A stretch of 64,000 bases of DNA from Moraxellaceae bacterium (GTDB lineage: Bacteria > Pseudomonadota > Gammaproteobacteria > Pseudomonadales > Moraxellaceae): NCBI GenBank assembly GCA_004173455.1, contig SECL01000026.1, forward strand, positions 23,367 to 87,366. The letters are read 5' to 3'. This document shows, piece after piece, positions 1 through 8,950 of the stretch. The first letter of the stretch is position 1. The number at the start of each line of letters is the position of its first letter. The notes under the pieces were generated by a model, which saw only the letters and a program-made list of their open reading frames with translations, did not search any database and was not told where the DNA came from. A program made the translations under genes and the position numbers.

Positions 1-122
1 CTGTTTTGATCATCAGGCGCAGTAGCCGATGATGCCGAAATGCAAGGCGTGACTGTCGGACTTTGTTCAGTCGTCACTACATGAGTTGGATTGGTTGGCG
101 ATTTGGATTGATCATCAGTCAT
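1..122 (-). CDS. 5' end of an unidentified protein, cut by the window edge
   Basis: An ATG on the minus strand at 122 opens a frame that stays open for 40 codons to the window edge. The visible N-terminus is hydrophilic and rich in Ser, Thr, Pro and Asp (begins MTDDQSKSPT), with no signal peptide, so it looks like a disordered leader. No family can be named from this piece. It would be the upstream-facing neighbour of the diiron protein at 270-1733 and lies on the same strand, downstream of it. The call rests only on an open frame plus a plausible start. Confidence 0.4.
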   Translation of the reverse strand, partial: MTDDQSKSPTNPTHVVTTEQSPTVTPCISASSATAPDDQN

Positions 123-269
123 TGTCTTGGCGCTAGTCTCTGGCAACACGGAATTATAACGGCAATTCAGCATGCCATATTCTATCTGGACTGTCATCTT
201 TCTCGACAAATGCCTGCCTAACCTTGCTGGTGGGGATAGCGGGTCGGGCAGACATGACAGCTCGCCTTT

Positions 270-1733
270 TTAAGACTGAATCGGCAGATTGGCTTCCTGA
301 TTGAGCAAGCTGACAAACTGCTGGGTAGCCCACAAGCCCACCACACTGGTATGCAGTGATGGCGTAAGGTACGGCATCAGCAAATAAAACGCCTGTTCAG
401 CATTATCGCGCTCGACCAGCTTTTGTGCTAGATCGGCCAGATCCGCATTGTTGCTGTTGAGCGCCTGCTGAATGGTCAGGGCAGGGGAAGTAGAAAAATC
501 CACATGACGATGGACAGCACGATAGCGGCGGATACGCGGTGCATCACGACTGTTGAGCCAGCTCCCTGCAATCCAGTCATAAATAATCTGTTGCTCGGCA
601 GGACTAAAGACACCAAACATGACTGCTTTTTCACCATGAATAAGCTGCCAAAAGCGACTGTTTTCAGGGTTCTCATGCCGCTTGATCCAGCCTGTTTCTT
701 CCAGCACCTCAACAAAGCGACCAATCTCATCACTGGCCAGCCACTCATTAATAGAGCGCCCTGCCAGACGGCAATAATCGCCATGCGCAAACTGACCGAC
801 CACAGCTTTTTGCTGCATTACCTTAGTCATGGCATTTTTTAAGTCGATACGTTCTATGATTTGCTCAGTACTCATGCCCATATTGTTGAGCATATAGCCA
901 CGTCGGATGCGCTGGTAAAATTCATCACGACCTTTAAACAACGGCAGCATGGCATATACCGCTTCAACCGCCTGTTGGGCGTGGCCATTATGCGCATTAT
1001 CTACCGTCACATGCAGGCTAAAATAGTACGGGTCAATGCCCAGCTCATCTAGCTCATAAGTGGTAATCAGCAAGTGCAGCGGCATTTGTTCATAGCCCAG
1101 ATTAAAGCCAATCACTTCCGGCAGGAAATCCTGTCCGAGCAAGCCCAGCGCCAACTGGATACAACCCTGATGATAGTACTCATCGGGTAGGTTGCTGGCG
1201 GATGGAATACCTTGTTTGGCCATCAATTGCTGGTAAAGCAACACATGGTTTTGTGCCGCCAAGCCATTGCCCAGTTCATCCAGATAAGTACGGATCAATT
1301 GGTGGCAGTTCACATCATGCCACGACTGCAAAGCGCCATACAGCCATGAACCATCCACCCGTTTGGTGGGTTCAATGTGCTGCAAAAACAGCAACGCTTC
1401 ACTTTTGTTAGAAAAATAACGGCGCGGCGCACCTTGTTTGCGTGATTTTAAATATTGCTGGTAGGCATAGCCCGTCCGCTCGGTATGCTGTTGCATCCAT
1501 TGCGGCAAGTCGTCCGGGTTTTCCGGCAGGTCACAAGGCTGTTTGGCCACCCATTCCAATTGTTGTTGCAAAAATGCATTGGCCTGACGAATGGTAGACG
1601 CGCCGGGATAAGCCTGTAAAAAATTCTGGTAGAACTGCCGGTAGCTTGGTTCGGCTGCCTCTGCATGTGACAGACTAACTGGCAACTTCCCCAGAAAAAA
1701 ATGATTCAAAATATTCTTTTGCAACGCTAGCAT
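270..1733 (-). CDS. iron-containing redox enzyme, haem-oxygenase-like diiron family
   Basis: A 487-residue cytoplasmic protein of the haem-oxygenase-like diiron (HDO) superfamily, annotated in Moraxellaceae as iron-containing redox enzyme. Relatives such as UndA, BesC or SznF use a diiron or mononuclear iron site with O2 on small-molecule substrates; the substrate here cannot be told. The best motif is HVTVDNAHNGH at residues 241-251, the His/Asp/His cluster of the C-terminal metal-binding helix; candidate Glu ligands lie in helices upstream (E153, E215 region). I chose ATG 1733 because AGGA lies 8 bases upstream on the minus strand; a longer frame from 1763 has no ribosome site. It diverges from the methyltransferase at 1912, with about 180 bases between them. 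Confidence 0.72.
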   Translation of the reverse strand: MLALQKNILNHFFLGKLPVSLSHAEAAEPSYRQFYQNFLQAYPGASTIRQANAFLQQQLEWVAKQPCDLPENPDDLPQWMQQHTERTGYAYQQYLKSRKQGAPRRYFSNKSEALLFLQHIEPTKRVDGSWLYGALQSWHDVNCHQLIRTYLDELGNGLAAQNHVLLYQQLMAKQGIPSASNLPDEYYHQGCIQLALGLLGQDFLPEVIGFNLGYEQMPLHLLITTYELDELGIDPYYFSLHVTVDNAHNGHAQQAVEAVYAMLPLFKGRDEFYQRIRRGYMLNNMGMSTEQIIERIDLKNAMTKVMQQKAVVGQFAHGDYCRLAGRSINEWLASDEIGRFVEVLEETGWIKRHENPENSRFWQLIHGEKAVMFGVFSPAEQQIIYDWIAGSWLNSRDAPRIRRYRAVHRHVDFSTSPALTIQQALNSNNADLADLAQKLVERDNAEQAFYLLMPYLTPSLHTSVVGLWATQQFVSLLNQEANLPIQS

Positions 1734-1911
1734 CTTGTTGTTCCTACTACAATTCCTGAACATGATTACAGCGTTGTTTTAAAAAACAGGCTGTAAAGTT
1801 TTGTGCTATGGATTTGGCAAAATCAGCATTGCTGTTACGTTTAAAGTCTGACCGTTTATAAGCGCCCAAAAGTTTCCCTTTTAAAAATCATGCCTTAATA
1901 GGAAAAAATAC

Positions 1912-2883
1912 ATGAATCAGGAAAAATCCCTACAACACAGTGTCACGGGACTACAACAGGATGTAAGGCAATTTTTACACTGGCTACAAAATCAGCAATA
2001 TCAGTTTATTACCATCAGTCCAGCCAGCCATGATGCCTATTTGAAGCGCAGCGGCAAAACGCAGGCAGCCAACCTAAGCGATATTTTTGGCTGGTCGCTT
2101 CCTTTTCAGGCCAGCCTTTTGCCTATCAATATATTTGAGCTTTTATTAAGGCATGATTTGATGATCAAACATCAGGAATTGTGGAGTAGCAGGATTCGGG
2201 TATCGAGCTTAAATCAGCATTTACTATTGCATTCAGCCTATCCGACCACGGAAGAAAATGCCGTGTTTTTTGGCCCTGATACGTATCGATTTATTTATGC
2301 GCTGCAAAATCACTTGAACCAGCATCAGCCCAATATTCAACGGGCCATCGAACTATGTAGTGGCGCAGCACCCGCCGCATTGACTTTAGCTGATTACGCG
2401 CCTGATGCCGATATACTGGCTGCTGACATCAATCCACTTGCTCTCCAGTATGCCACCATCAATACCAACCTGAACGGGTCAACACCAGTGCATGCTGTGC
2501 AGAGCAATTTGTTGCAACACGTAGACGGCCAGTTTGACCTGATTACCGCCAATCCGCCCTATCTGGTGGATTCACATAAACGGCTATATCGACATGGAGG
2601 TGATTTGCTGGGTGCTGAACTGGCACTCAATATTGTCCAGCAGTCACTGCCCCGATTGGCTTTGCAGGGCAGCCTGCTGCTATACACCGGTGTGGTGATT
2701 GTAGATGGCAAGGACTTGCTGCAACAGGCAGTACGGCAGCATGTGGCAGCGTGTGGCCAGCCATTTACCCTCAATTACCAGTTGCTTGATCCTGACATTT
2801 TTGCAGAGGAACTGGACGCGCAGCATTATCCGATGGCCGAGCGTATTGCGGCCATAGCCTTGACGATTACCCGACATCAGTAA
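1912..2883 (+). CDS. class I SAM-dependent methyltransferase, NPPY type
   Basis: A 323-residue methyltransferase of the PrmC/HemK/RlmF-like type. The first 120 residues form a separate N-terminal domain. The Rossmann part begins around residue 143 with motif I (AIELCSGAAPAAL, 145-157), an acidic motif II (AADINPLAL, 170-178), and the catalytic NPPY at 214-217, which in this group positions a planar amide or amine nitrogen for methylation. That suggests a glutamine or base amino group target in a ribosomal or translation component, but the substrate is inferred from the motif only. AGGA lies 8 bases before the ATG. It diverges from the diiron protein gene. Confidence 0.7.
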   Translation: MNQEKSLQHSVTGLQQDVRQFLHWLQNQQYQFITISPASHDAYLKRSGKTQAANLSDIFGWSLPFQASLLPINIFELLLRHDLMIKHQELWSSRIRVSSLNQHLLLHSAYPTTEENAVFFGPDTYRFIYALQNHLNQHQPNIQRAIELCSGAAPAALTLADYAPDADILAADINPLALQYATINTNLNGSTPVHAVQSNLLQHVDGQFDLITANPPYLVDSHKRLYRHGGDLLGAELALNIVQQSLPRLALQGSLLLYTGVVIVDGKDLLQQAVRQHVAACGQPFTLNYQLLDPDIFAEELDAQHYPMAERIAAIALTITRHQ

Positions 2884-2997
2884 AGCGGTAGCCTACATGC
2901 TGTATCAATAAAATCGCTGCTCATCGATTTTGAAAATTTCTGCCATCGACAAGCATTCAAAATAGCTTAGGCTGATGCGGCATCTACATAATATTTG

Positions 2998-3026
2998 TTG
3001 ACAATACCTATTGTCAAAATTATATT
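2998..3026 (+). promoter_or_regulatory. strong sigma70 promoter overlapped by a perfect palindromic operator (SDR gene)
   Basis: TTGACA (2998-3003) and TATATT (3021-3026) are separated by exactly 17 bases, a near-consensus vegetative promoter about 105 bases upstream of the SDR start. The -35 hexamer is the left part of a perfect inverted repeat, TTGACAAT-ACCT-ATTGTCAA (2998-3017), with 8-bp arms and a 4-bp centre. A repressor bound there would block the -35 element. The TetR regulator at 4493 is the obvious candidate, but nothing in the sequence proves the pairing. Confidence 0.7.
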
Positions 3027-3131
3027 GACTAGCCAAGCATAGCCCTAACTGCTTGCTCAGCGCTTGTGGCAGATTGCAGGGCACAGAATTTTTAAGACAG
3101 GTTTGATCCGATCCAAACAGGAATGTTCAGT

Positions 3132-3974
3132 ATGAAAGATTTTAACAATAAAGTAGCAGCCATTACTGGCGCAGGCTCAGGCATTGGTCAGCAATTGGCG
3201 ATACTGCTGGCCAAGCAGGGCGCACACTTGTCCTTAAGCGATATCAACGAGCAGGGACTGGCCAAGACTGTTGAGCTGCTCAACAGCTATCCGGTTAAAG
3301 TAACCACTACCAAACTGGATGTGGCCAACCGCGATGACTTTAAAGCATGGGCTGAACAAACCGTACAGGATCATGGCAAAGTCAACCTGATCTTCAACAA
3401 TGCCGGTGTTGCGCTGGGCAGTACCGTTGAAGGCATGAGCTACGACGAACTGGAGTGGATGATGGGGATTAATTTCTGGGGTGTGGTGTATGGCACCAAG
3501 GAATTTTTACCGCACCTGAAAACCAGCGGTGATGGGCATATTGTCAATATTTCCAGTTTGTTTGGCTTAACGGCTCAGCCTTCGCAAAGCGCCTATAACG
3601 CCAGTAAATTTGCAGTGCGCGGCTTCACCGAAGCCCTGCGTCAGGAGCTGGATATCCAGAACAATGGCGTGAGCGCCACTTGTGTGCATCCGGGCGGCAT
3701 CCGTACCAATATTGCGATGGCTGCACGCATGAATGACAGCATTCGTAGCCTTGGCATGAACCCGAATACCGCTGGTAAGCAGTTCAACAAACTACTGCGC
3801 ACGCCGCCTGAAGAAGCTGCACGTCAGATTCTGGAAGCTGTACGCAACAATGACCGTCGCTTGCTGATTGGTAACGATGCCAAAGTCATTGAAATGCTGC
3901 AACGCATCATGCCAGCCGGTTATCAAAAGGTTATGGCATTTGGCACCAAGCTACAGCAACGCGTTTCCAAGTAA
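3132..3974 (+). CDS. SDR family NAD(P)-dependent oxidoreductase
   Basis: A 280-residue classical short-chain dehydrogenase/reductase. It shows the N-terminal nucleotide-binding TGAGSGIG, the NNAG motif in strand 4, the catalytic Ser in NISS and the YNASK catalytic Tyr/Lys pair, followed by HPGGIRT. The long, hydrophobic C-terminal half suggests a lipid-like or aldehyde/alcohol substrate, but this is a guess. ATG 3132 is preferred because AGGA at 3119-3122 sits 9 bases before it; that sequence overlaps the alternative ATG at 3123. Transcription should start at the palindrome-covered promoter at 2998-3026, so expression is probably inducible. The TetR regulator at 4493 is in the same orientation, 518 bases downstream. 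Confidence 0.88.
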   Translation: MKDFNNKVAAITGAGSGIGQQLAILLAKQGAHLSLSDINEQGLAKTVELLNSYPVKVTTTKLDVANRDDFKAWAEQTVQDHGKVNLIFNNAGVALGSTVEGMSYDELEWMMGINFWGVVYGTKEFLPHLKTSGDGHIVNISSLFGLTAQPSQSAYNASKFAVRGFTEALRQELDIQNNGVSATCVHPGGIRTNIAMAARMNDSIRSLGMNPNTAGKQFNKLLRTPPEEAARQILEAVRNNDRRLLIGNDAKVIEMLQRIMPAGYQKVMAFGTKLQQRVSK

Positions 3975-4492
3975 TATGTTCATTGATGCAATAGGCCAAG
4001 CAAGCCTATTGCAAAACTTAAGCACATTACAAAATCAGGGCAGTCGGTCAACTCCAGCTGCCTTGGTATTCTAAAAATGCTAAAACACAATAAAAATAAT
4101 TTTTAAAACAATGCACTACGACTAAAGAATGATATTCACTGGGATGGCTTTCACCTAAAATAATCTGTTGATTGGCCTAAAAATATATTTTGACTGTTAA
4201 GCTGTGCTCAATTTGTCCAAAAAACATTTAATTAATATAAAAAATCAAATAATTGGTCAGTTCGGCTATTGTCATTGTAAGCAGATAGGTTGAATATAGA
4301 TTCGCTTTTTTCAGAAGCTAAATTCTAATACGGCAATAGCGGTTTTAATGCATGCATTGTGCTGAATTGTCAGAGCATGGATATTTAGTCAATTGGGGAA
4401 TTGATCGTCAGGATCACGCTGTTATCAAATAGCTGTTCACATGATAGATCAAATTTTACAGAACATTCAGATAACTAGGGAGGGTTACTGTC
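3975..4492. other. 518-bp AT-rich intergenic region with one hairpin
   Basis: No credible gene. Just after the SDR stop there is a perfect 9-bp inverted repeat, GCAATAGGC-CAAGCAA-GCCTATTGC (3988-4012). It could end SDR transcription but has no T-run after it. The rest is AT-rich leader for the TetR gene. A single ATTGTCA at 4268-4274 matches one arm of the SDR operator, about 220 bases before the TetR start; one half-site of seven bases may be chance. Confidence 0.5.
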
Positions 4493-5086
4493 ATGCGTAA
4501 ACAGCCACAGCAAAAACGAGCCAAAGAGCTGGTTAACCGGATACTGAAAGCCACAGAGAGCTATATTGGTTTACATGGCTTAGATGAGCTGACCACGCCA
4601 AAAATTTCAGAGCATTCGGGTATTAGTGTCGGCTCCATTTACCAGTACTTTAGCAATAAAGAAGAAATTATTGACAGCCTGCTGGAATACAAAAGCCATG
4701 AGCTGGGGCAGGATTTTAAACAGTTTGTGCTATGCCAAGACTTTGGCGATTTAAAAAGCATGATTACCGCCAGTATTAATTTTGGCTTTGAGCAGCTACA
4801 GGCCAACAATGGCTATTATCTGGAAATCCTGCGGCACTGGCATAATCTTAATGGGCAAAAATCCATACATATCCTGCAAACCCATTTTAGTGAGCTGTGC
4901 CTTTATATTCTAGGCAACTTTTATCAGGGTCAGCATCCCGAGCGACTTGAGCTGAAAGTTTTTATTGTGGTCAACAGTACCCTGCAAACCATTATGAGTT
5001 ACTGCCTACAAGGGATTGGCAAATATAATGAGCAGGATATCAAGCAGGAACTGACAGACATGATCACCGGTTATCTGGAAAAATAA
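4493..5086 (+). CDS. TetR/AcrR family transcriptional regulator
   Basis: A 197-residue one-component regulator. The N-terminal helix-turn-helix occupies about residues 10-60, with the typical TetR wording ISEHSGISVGSIYQYFSNKEEII. The C-terminal ligand-binding domain (about 65-197) is variable and gives no hint of the inducer. GGGAGGG ends 8 bases before the ATG, a strong ribosome site. It lies downstream of the SDR gene in the same orientation but has its own long leader. The palindrome on the SDR promoter is the right kind of target for a TetR dimer; this link is inference. Confidence 0.88.
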   Translation: MRKQPQQKRAKELVNRILKATESYIGLHGLDELTTPKISEHSGISVGSIYQYFSNKEEIIDSLLEYKSHELGQDFKQFVLCQDFGDLKSMITASINFGFEQLQANNGYYLEILRHWHNLNGQKSIHILQTHFSELCLYILGNFYQGQHPERLELKVFIVVNSTLQTIMSYCLQGIGKYNEQDIKQELTDMITGYLEK

Positions 5087-5088
5087 AA

Positions 5089-5112
5089 AAGCGGGCTTAT
5101 TGCTACCCGCTT
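5089..5112 (-). terminator. rho-independent terminator between convergent tetR and SPOR genes
   Basis: Inverted repeat AAGCGGG / CCCGCTT with a 10-base loop. On the minus strand the stem is followed by TTTTATTTTT, so it ends the argS-SPOR transcript. On the plus strand the tail CTTCTTTAG is poorer, but it may act both ways. Confidence 0.75.
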
Positions 5113-5144
5113 CTTTAGCTTAAACGATGAGGTGGATATAACTG

Positions 5145-5810
5145 CTATTTGCGTTGCTCGACCACCAATGAGTCAATTCCACTGTTTTGTAGTAGGTTTT
5201 GGGCATTCAATGCTTCTGCGCGATTGGCAAACGGTCCTGAGATGACCCGGAACCACGTTGAGCCATCGGCCAGCGCACTTTGGCGCACATCGGCAGGCAA
5301 ACCCACCAGCAGGATTTCAGCACGTCTAGCGTCAGCATCATCAGGATTCTGGTAGCTATTGACCTGCAAAATATATTGCGGGGTAGTGGCAGCAGTGATT
5401 TCAACCGGATCGCTATGACTGGCGTTGGCACTGTCTTGGACTGCGCCTTGTATGGTAGGCTCGACCGGCGGGGTAGTGGGCTGCACCACAATAATATTTT
5501 CCGCCGCGTTAGTATTACCGGTTGGCACTGCTTCATCCGGAACAGGCGTGACCTGCTGTTTGGGCAGCAAATCATAGAACTGATAGTCTTTATTGGTTTC
5601 ATCGTCGCTGGCTTGCGTGGACGAAGGCTGCGTAGCATCAATGGGTCGCTGAGCCGGACGCCAAGGTTGCCATAAATACAGCATGACCATAATAAATAGC
5701 CCCAACAGCATGCCAAAAATCATCCATAACCATCCGGGGATCAATTTCTGATTGCTGGGTTCTTTAACCGGTGGACGCTGGGTAGCGCCCCGTGGAGCTT
5801 TGCCAAACAC
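5145..5810 (-). CDS. SPOR-domain inner-membrane protein (FtsN-like)
   Basis: A 221-residue bitopic membrane protein. A short basic cytoplasmic N-terminus is followed by one transmembrane helix (about residues 29-47, WLWMIFGMLLGLFIMVMLYLW), a long Pro/Thr/Gln-rich periplasmic linker, and a C-terminal SPOR domain (about 145-217, beginning YILQVNSYQNPDDA). SPOR domains bind denuded glycan strands at the division septum, so a role like FtsN in cell division is likely. The start is GTG at 5810 with GAGGA 7 bases upstream. It lies downstream of argS on the same strand, the usual arrangement in this family. Confidence 0.82.
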   Translation of the reverse strand: MFGKAPRGATQRPPVKEPSNQKLIPGWLWMIFGMLLGLFIMVMLYLWQPWRPAQRPIDATQPSSTQASDDETNKDYQFYDLLPKQQVTPVPDEAVPTGNTNAAENIIVVQPTTPPVEPTIQGAVQDSANASHSDPVEITAATTPQYILQVNSYQNPDDADARRAEILLVGLPADVRQSALADGSTWFRVISGPFANRAEALNAQNLLQNSGIDSLVVEQRK

Positions 5811-6034
5811 AGTCTATTCCTCACTGAACAACTATTTTTGTGACCCAAACATGGGATTCTGGATTTTGTTAAATCTGGAACTTCGGCATCGCCACGCCGC
5901 TCTGCTACGTCTTGCGAATGAACAAAAGAGGCATATATGGCGCAAGACGAAGTGGTTTTGCCTACATCGCCATCTCAGGCATAGCCTTCGATCTTGCGGC
6001 CTGAGGAATATATTCCGTAAGAGCAGTGCTTTGC
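5811..6034. repeat. hairpin-rich spacer between argS and the SPOR gene
   Basis: This 224-bp spacer has no gene but holds nested symmetry. CGTCTTGCG (5908-5916) and CGCAAGACG (5941-5949) form a perfect 9-bp inverted repeat around 24 bases. CATCGCCA occurs directly repeated at 5887-5894 and 5965-5972. CTCAGGC (5974-5980) pairs with GCCTGAG (5999-6005). GGAATATATTCC (6005-6016) is self-complementary. The motif CTTGCG appears three times. This looks like an intergenic repetitive element rather than a simple leader; no second copy is visible in the window. Confidence 0.4.
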
Positions 6035-7840
6035 TTACATCACTTCAGGCGCGGAAACACCCAGTAAAGATAACCCATTTTTAAGCACATGTTGTACGCA
6101 ATATGCTAATAACAGACGCGCTTTGGCCAATTCAGGCTGCTCAGCATAAATCTTGATAATGGGGTGCGTGTCATACCAGCCATGTAATTGTGCGGCCAGC
6201 TCTTTAAGGTAGTTACCCAGTTGATGCGGCTCATACTGCTGGGCAGCCCGCGCCAAGCTATCAGGATAGGCTGCCAGTTTGGTCAATAATTCACTTTCAG
6301 CATCACTGCTCAGATGGGTTTTATGCGCATTCAGTTCAGCAATATCAATGGCTCCCAGTTGACTGCTAAAGTTATTCCACAAACGGCAAATTCGCGCATG
6401 CGCATACTGGATGTAATACACTGCATTGTCCTTGCTTTGCGACACGGCAAGATCCAGATCAAAATCAATGTGTTGCTCGCTCTTGCGCATCACATAATAA
6501 AAACGCGCGGCATCGTTGCCCACTTCTTCGCGCAGTTCACGCAAGGACACAAACTGGCCGGAGCGCGAGGACATTTGTACCATTTCGCTACCACGCCATA
6601 GGCTCACAAACTGGACGAGCAAGACGGTTAACTTTTTGGAATCAAAGCCCAGCGCATCAATGGCGGCCTTGACCCGGCTAATATAGCCATGGTGATCCGA
6701 ACCCCAAATATTAATGACTTCATCAAAGCCACGCTGGAACTTGTTGAGATGGTAGGCAATGTCCGCAGCAAAATAGGTAGTCTGGCCATTGGCACGTTTG
6801 ACCACGCGATCTTTTTCATCGCCAAAGCTGGTGGACCTAAACCAGATGTTGCCGTCTTGTTCATACAAAAAGCCGTTTTGATCCAGCACCGCCAGCGCCT
6901 TGTCAATGTCATCTTTTAAAGTAGCTTCACTAAACCACTGGTCGAAGGTTACGCCGAAATCAGCCAGATCGTCCTTGATATCATCCAAAATGACCTTCAG
7001 TGCAGTCTGGTGAAATATCCGATAATTTTCCTGACCCAGCAATTGTTGTGCATTGGCAATCAAGCCATCAATGTGTTTTTCCTTATTGCCGGACAGCAGC
7101 ACTTTGTTGCCGTCTTTGTCCAGCTCAGCAGCATACAGCGCATCGTCTGGCACATGGGCAAATACCTCGGCGACCGGACGGCTAAACTGGTTGCCATACT
7201 GATCAAAAATTTTCTGGGCAATATCGTCAGTGACATAAGCGCCGCGATAACCATTGCTGGGAAATATCAGACTTTGGCCACACAATTCCAGATAGCGCAA
7301 AAAGCTACTGGTGGCCAGAATATCCATCTGGCGACCGGCATCATTGACATAATATTCACGCTGCACTGTCCAGCCAATGGCTTCTAATAAGTTGGCGACC
7401 GTCATGCCATAGGCGGCACCGCGACCATGCCCCACATGCAGGCTGCTGGTGGGGTTGGCAGATACAAACTCGACTTGGGCTTTTTTACCCGCAAACTGCT
7501 GACTACGGCCAAACTGACTGGTCTGGCTGGTAATGTGATCCAGCACCGCAAACCGCTGGTCATCATTTAAAAAGAAATTAATAAAACCGGGGCCTGCAAT
7601 TTCGGCCTTGCTGATCACATCGACCTGAGGCAGGGCAGCCAGTATTTGAGTCGCCAGATCACGCGGTTTTTGTCCAGCGACCTTGGCGGCAATCATGGCC
7701 ACATTGGAGGCAAAATCACCATGACTGCGATCACGGGTTCGGCTCAAGCTGCTGTTGTTTTGAAAGTCCTGTGGCAAAACGCCCTGTTGTTTTAGGCTGT
7801 CGATGGCAGTATCAAGTGCGGATTGGATCGCAGTGTTCAT
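6035..7840 (-). CDS. argS: arginyl-tRNA synthetase
   Basis: A 601-residue class I aminoacyl-tRNA synthetase that charges tRNA-Arg with arginine in the cytoplasm. The N-terminal Add-1 domain (about 1-110) is followed by the Rossmann catalytic core with the signature SANPTSSLHVGHGRGA (the HIGH motif) around residue 130. The second signature is replaced by MSSRSGQFVSL, as usual in ArgRS, which often lack a canonical KMSKS. The C-terminal DALR anticodon-binding domain begins near residue 480 (VYYIQYAHARICRL). Length is normal. It is the first gene of a probable two-gene unit with the SPOR protein. Confidence 0.96.
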   Translation of the reverse strand: MNTAIQSALDTAIDSLKQQGVLPQDFQNNSSLSRTRDRSHGDFASNVAMIAAKVAGQKPRDLATQILAALPQVDVISKAEIAGPGFINFFLNDDQRFAVLDHITSQTSQFGRSQQFAGKKAQVEFVSANPTSSLHVGHGRGAAYGMTVANLLEAIGWTVQREYYVNDAGRQMDILATSSFLRYLELCGQSLIFPSNGYRGAYVTDDIAQKIFDQYGNQFSRPVAEVFAHVPDDALYAAELDKDGNKVLLSGNKEKHIDGLIANAQQLLGQENYRIFHQTALKVILDDIKDDLADFGVTFDQWFSEATLKDDIDKALAVLDQNGFLYEQDGNIWFRSTSFGDEKDRVVKRANGQTTYFAADIAYHLNKFQRGFDEVINIWGSDHHGYISRVKAAIDALGFDSKKLTVLLVQFVSLWRGSEMVQMSSRSGQFVSLRELREEVGNDAARFYYVMRKSEQHIDFDLDLAVSQSKDNAVYYIQYAHARICRLWNNFSSQLGAIDIAELNAHKTHLSSDAESELLTKLAAYPDSLARAAQQYEPHQLGNYLKELAAQLHGWYDTHPIIKIYAEQPELAKARLLLAYCVQHVLKNGLSLLGVSAPEVM

Positions 7841-8126
7841 AAGGGATCAAAATGCAAAAACGGAAAGCTGCACAATATAGCAAATTTGGCATAAAAAAGG
7901 GCAGTCTCGTCCGACATCAATGCAAAAGCTATCAGCCTACCCAAATAGCATGACTATGTAACTGGCTGGCTTAATTCAACCTGATTTGATGATCACTATT
8001 TGATGGCCACTGTTAATGTGAGCACTGCATTAACTTGTCTCATTGCTGGGTCAACAGTGGCTGTAATGGCAATGGCTGTGATGCTGCAACAACGAATCCG
8101 TAAAGCTGCGTGTTCAGCACCTTTGT

Positions 8127-8933
8127 TTAAGCCGCTTTTAAACGCGGCAAAATTTTTTGACCCAGAAAAATCAGTGCAAAACAGGCAGCCATGCACAAAA
8201 CAATGGCCAAACCGGTAGAGCTATTGAGCCACACGCTACCCCATAGACCACCGGCAATTCCCACCTGTGCCCAGACAAATGCCCATAGCACCATTTGCCG
8301 CGGAGACTGTGCCAGCAAGCGGGCAGTGAGTGCAGGAATAATCAGCAAGGCGCCCATCAGCAGCGATCCCACCGCACGCAGCGCCAGTACGGTAAATAGC
8401 GCCAGTAGCAGCATAAAAATCAGCCGTTGCAGGCCAGCTTTTGCCCCTTCACTGCTGGCAATATCGGCATCCGCCACCAGCCGTAACTGATCGCGCCAGT
8501 TATACAGCAGGATCAATACGCCAGCGATCACCGCTGTGGTTAAACCCGGAATATCAGGCCAGTCCAGCGACAACAAATCCCCAAACAAATAACTCATTAG
8601 CTCGGGACGCAAGGTGGGCAAATACTGGATGAGCAGCAAACCGCCACAGAGTAAGGTCGAAGAACACAATGCCAGCAAGGCATCACTGGGCAGGCGTGCA
8701 TCGTGTAATACCCACAAAATCGCCACCAGCAATAATGACAGGCAACCCACACCCAGCCACAACGGCAAGCCCAGCAACGCTGCCATGGCAATGCCCAGCA
8801 AAGTGCCATGTGCCATCGTATCGGCAAAAAATGCCATACGACGCCACAGCATCAGGCAACCCAGCGGTGCAGTTAAAAACGCCAGCAAGCTGCCCATGAC
8901 CCACGCGGGTGCCAATAAAATCAGCCAGTCCAT
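8127..8933 (-). CDS. znuB: zinc ABC transporter permease ZnuB
   Basis: A 268-residue polytopic membrane protein of the ABC-3 family (ZnuB/MntB/TroC). Roughly seven or eight hydrophobic segments can be read along its length, with the family signature around residues 20-50 (LTAPLGCLMLWRRMAFFADTMAHGTLLG). It forms the inner-membrane channel that ZnuC powers and ZnuA feeds with periplasmic zinc. Its start lies 17 bases after the znuC stop, the third gene of zur-znuC-znuB. Confidence 0.92.
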   Translation of the reverse strand: MDWLILLAPAWVMGSLLAFLTAPLGCLMLWRRMAFFADTMAHGTLLGIAMAALLGLPLWLGVGCLSLLLVAILWVLHDARLPSDALLALCSSTLLCGGLLLIQYLPTLRPELMSYLFGDLLSLDWPDIPGLTTAVIAGVLILLYNWRDQLRLVADADIASSEGAKAGLQRLIFMLLLALFTVLALRAVGSLLMGALLIIPALTARLLAQSPRQMVLWAFVWAQVGIAGGLWGSVWLNSSTGLAIVLCMAACFALIFLGQKILPRLKAA

Positions 8934-8950
8934 TTTAATAGTTATCCATG

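Noticed and set aside
3988..4012. Hairpin after the SDR gene as a definite terminator
   Set aside because: The stem is perfect but no T-run follows; kept only as a note in the intergenic entry.
5752..6084. Plus-strand frame over the argS-SPOR spacer
   Set aside because: It runs antisense into both flanking genes and gives no recognisable protein.
8000..8218. Small plus-strand frame between argS and znuB
   Set aside because: It overlaps the znuB end, has no ribosome site and no recognisable protein pattern; treated as spacer.
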